Positions 62,269-64,000 of a stretch of DNA of 64,000 bases are shown here, in pieces. Position 1 is the first letter of the stretch. Each line of letters begins with the position of its first letter. The notes below the pieces were generated by a model that saw nothing but the letters and a program-made list of their open reading frames with translations, ran no database searches and had not been told where the DNA came from. The DNA is taken from the NCBI RefSeq assembly GCF_002778275.1, contig NZ_NESG01000002.1:310001-374000 (forward strand), written 5' to 3'. The stretch comes from Limnohabitans sp. G3-2 (GTDB lineage: Bacteria > Pseudomonadota > Gammaproteobacteria > Burkholderiales > Burkholderiaceae_C). A program made the translations under genes and the position numbers.

Positions 62269-62337
62269 AACCCGCAAAGCTTGCGCTGTTGCGGGTTGCG
62301 GGGGTGCGGCCAGGGCGCGCACCGGGGGGGCAAAGCC

Positions 62338-62472
62338 TCAGGCCATGAAAACGGCAATGAAGGCCAGCAAGAAAATCAGCACGGCACCCGCGGCTGGAAT
62401 CACCACGGGGATGTGCTTGACCACGTTTTCAACGGGATCGTCGGATGTGTGAGCGTCGTTCTGAGCAGACAT
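62338..62472 (-). CDS. very small single-helix membrane protein
   Basis: 44 residues: a polar, acidic first half (Asn-Asp-Ala-His-Thr-Ser-Asp-Asp-Pro-Val-Glu-Asn) and one C-terminal transmembrane helix of about 20 residues. The start is the ATG at 62472, preceded by GGTTCC. Small proteins of this form recur in Comamonadaceae. Function unknown. Confidence 0.6.
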   Translation of the reverse strand: MSAQNDAHTSDDPVENVVKHIPVVIPAAGAVLIFLLAFIAVFMA

Positions 62473-62552
62473 GTGGAACCTCAAAAAATAATGGGCGTAT
62501 TGTAGCCAAGCCAGGCTGGCGGTCCGCTGACAGGCCGTAGACACAACCTGAC

Positions 62553-62963
62553 TCACATCAGGGCATAGGTGGTGCTGGCCCTGAAAACACTTTTGCCGTC
62601 ATCGGCGCCGGCCAGGTCGATCTCGCCAAACGCCATGGCTTTTCCTGCCCGAATGACGCGGGCCGTGACCAGCGCGTCTTGCCCCGACAGGGGCTTCATG
62701 AAGGTGCTGGACAGCTGAACCGTGCTGCACGGCCTGAACTGACCAAAATGTTGGATCAAGGCGAGCACCATGGCCGTGTCGGCGGCGGCCATCATGGCCT
62801 GCCCGCACAGCATGCCGCCCACGCGCGCGAGCGCATCGCTTTGCGGCAGGCGCAGGGTGACGCTGTCCGTTTGCGTGCTTTCGACGCGCAGCTTGAGGGC
62901 CTGAACCCAGGGGGCGAACAAATCGGACAAGGCTTGTTGCAGGTTTTCGTGGTGGGTGTTCAT
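62553..62963 (-). CDS. PaaI-type hotdog thioesterase
   Basis: 136 residues of the PaaI/YdiI-like hotdog family. Features are Gly-Gly-Met-Leu-Cys-Gly-Gln-Ala-Met-Met-Ala-Ala-Ala-Asp-Thr-Ala-Met at ~48-64, where the central helix carries the catalytic acid, and the late strand Ser-Thr-Phe-Met-Lys-Pro. It should hydrolyse acyl-CoA thioesters in the cytoplasm. The substrate is unknown. Upstream, 62964-63117 separates it from a divergent flavoprotein gene. Confidence 0.85.
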   Translation of the reverse strand: MNTHHENLQQALSDLFAPWVQALKLRVESTQTDSVTLRLPQSDALARVGGMLCGQAMMAAADTAMVLALIQHFGQFRPCSTVQLSSTFMKPLSGQDALVTARVIRAGKAMAFGEIDLAGADDGKSVFRASTTYALM

Positions 62964-63117
62964 GCGAACAGTTTAAACAGCGCAAAAGGGCCAGGGTGAT
63001 CCGCTGCAAACAGGCGGTTGGCGAATTCCTGACCGTCTCTATACTGGACAGCGCCAAGGCGTGCCCGCGCCTGGCAGCCCTATTTGCATGGACACCTGCA
63101 CAGGTGCTTGAAATGTC

Positions 63118-64000
63118 ATGACTTCCTCCATCCTTGTTCTGGGTGCCGGCATGGTCGGCACCTGCACCGCCTTGCATTTGCAGCAACGCGGCTTTGAGGT
63201 CACCCTGGTGGACCGCCGTGCGCCTGGCCAAGAGACCTCGTTTGGCAATGCCGGTCTGATCCAGCGTGAAGCGGTGGAGCCCTATGCATTCCCGCGCGAT
63301 CCTGGTTTTGTGTTGAACGCGGCTTTGGGTCGCGGGGCCGAGGTCCATTGGCATGCGCGGGGTTTGTGGCACATGGCGGGATCGCTGCTGCGCTACTGGC
63401 GCCATTCACACCCCCAGCGCCATGCCCAAGCCACGCAAGCCTTCAGCCAATTGATCGCCCATGCCACGCACGAGCACGACCTGCTGATGGTGGCTGCAGG
63501 CGCTCAGGATCTTGTCGCGCGTGAGGGCTTTCGCTTTGTGTTCCGCACGCCCCAAGCCTTCGACGAAGCGGCCCAGCGTGCGGCGGTTTTGCATGAGCGC
63601 TTTGGCGTGCGTTACCAAGCACAAAACACAGCCCAGCTGGCGCAGGCCGAGCCGGCCTTGCGCCCATCGCTGGCGGGTGCTGTGCATTGGTTGGACCCTT
63701 GGGCAGTCCACAACCCCGGCGCATTGGTGCAGCGCTATGCCGACTTGTTTGTCGCACGGGGCGGGCGCGTGCTGACGGGCGACGCTGGCAGCTTGCAAGC
63801 CCGCAGCGCGTCTTGGTCGGTCCAGACCACCGAAGGCCCTGTGGATGCTGAGCAAGCCGTGTTGGCTTTAGGGCCTTGGGCCGACGGCGCCATCCGCCAG
63901 CTGGGCTACCGCTTTCCCTTGTTCATCAAGCGCGGTTACCACCAGCATTACCGCTCGCCCGCGCAAGTGGCGCAGCCGCTGCTCGACGCAGAACGCGGCT
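63118..64000 (+). CDS. FAD-dependent D-amino-acid dehydrogenase-like protein, 5' part
   Basis: 294 complete codons are present and the frame runs off the right edge. The N-terminus has the Rossmann FAD motif Val-Leu-Gly-Ala-Gly-Met-Val-Gly-Thr-Cys-Thr-Ala, then Asp-Arg-Arg at the ribose-binding position, and Glu-Thr-Ser-Phe-Gly-Asn-Ala-Gly-Leu-Ile, characteristic of DadA and relatives. Such enzymes oxidise D-amino acids to 2-oxo acids at the inner membrane. The C-terminal part, which would confirm the subfamily, is not in the window. Confidence 0.85.
   Translation, partial: MTSSILVLGAGMVGTCTALHLQQRGFEVTLVDRRAPGQETSFGNAGLIQREAVEPYAFPRDPGFVLNAALGRGAEVHWHARGLWHMAGSLLRYWRHSHPQRHAQATQAFSQLIAHATHEHDLLMVAAGAQDLVAREGFRFVFRTPQAFDEAAQRAAVLHERFGVRYQAQNTAQLAQAEPALRPSLAGAVHWLDPWAVHNPGALVQRYADLFVARGGRVLTGDAGSLQARSASWSVQTTEGPVDAEQAVLALGPWADGAIRQLGYRFPLFIKRGYHQHYRSPAQVAQPLLDAERG

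Noticed and set aside
62269-62297. Hairpin AACCCGCAA/TTGCGGGTT after modC as a terminator
   Set aside because: The stem is good but no T-tract follows, so it was not listed as a terminator.

Overview
The window is GC-rich chromosomal DNA of a betaproteobacterium. It is most likely Burkholderiales, family Comamonadaceae (Limnohabitans/Rhodoferax-like). This rests on the minCDE and mnmG-rsmG-parA-parB neighbourhoods, the very long fused indolepyruvate ferredoxin oxidoreductase, the DUF2788 and DUF2189 proteins, the GTP-type PEP carboxykinase, and the general codon use. The genus is an inference. No rRNA, tRNA, CRISPR array or insertion sequence was seen.

Layout. Positions 1-4340 hold the end of an old-yellow-enzyme gene, a copper ATPase (copA) divergent from a small copper chaperone, and small membrane proteins. 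Positions 4341-4625 are an intergenic region with two perfect inverted DnaA boxes, a third near-match box, a GC-rich patch, a DnaA-trio-like run and an AT-rich stretch. This is a candidate replication origin directly upstream of minCDE (4626-6506). A large fused indolepyruvate oxidoreductase gene follows on the minus strand. Next come mnmG-rsmG with four parS sites, two tandem LysE-type exporters, and a run parA / serine hydrolase / parB / hybrid kinase / hybrid kinase / benE. The parS sites lie about 7-9 kb from the candidate origin, so the window appears origin-proximal.

Positions 21460-37900 hold mixed metabolism: a glycolate/D-lactate dehydrogenase-like flavoprotein, a cobalamin adenosyltransferase, acetoacetyl-CoA synthetase with in-frame insertions, and a DUF4143 ATPase with three evenly spaced operator-like sites. 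They also hold dapD, a toxin-antitoxin pair with a decayed antitoxin beside it, acuI/yhdH, EamA exporters, PhoD phosphatase, TetR and LysR regulators, a universal stress protein and a phosphoesterase.

Positions 38150-50072 form a beta-1,3-glucan (laminarin-type) utilisation locus. It has a sugar ABC transporter, GH1, GH81 and GH16 enzymes, a new type of surface lipoprotein, a porin and a LacI regulator. Palindromes with the core GAAAGCGCTTTC overlap or follow both promoters, so the two operons probably form one LacI regulon.

Positions 51049-57395 are the most unusual part. A tightly overlapping minus-strand operon encodes a secreted protein, a zinc-ribbon membrane protein, a secreted caspase-like protease with an EF-hand and a 164-residue Ala-Gln repeat, an OmpA-like protein and a second secreted protein resembling the first. 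A second secreted caspase-like gene, apparently frameshifted, is transcribed divergently. A 9-bp tandem repeat lies between the two. This looks like an undescribed cell-envelope caspase system.

The window ends with pckG (GTP), the modABC molybdate transporter, a tiny membrane protein, a thioesterase and the start of a D-amino-acid dehydrogenase-like gene.
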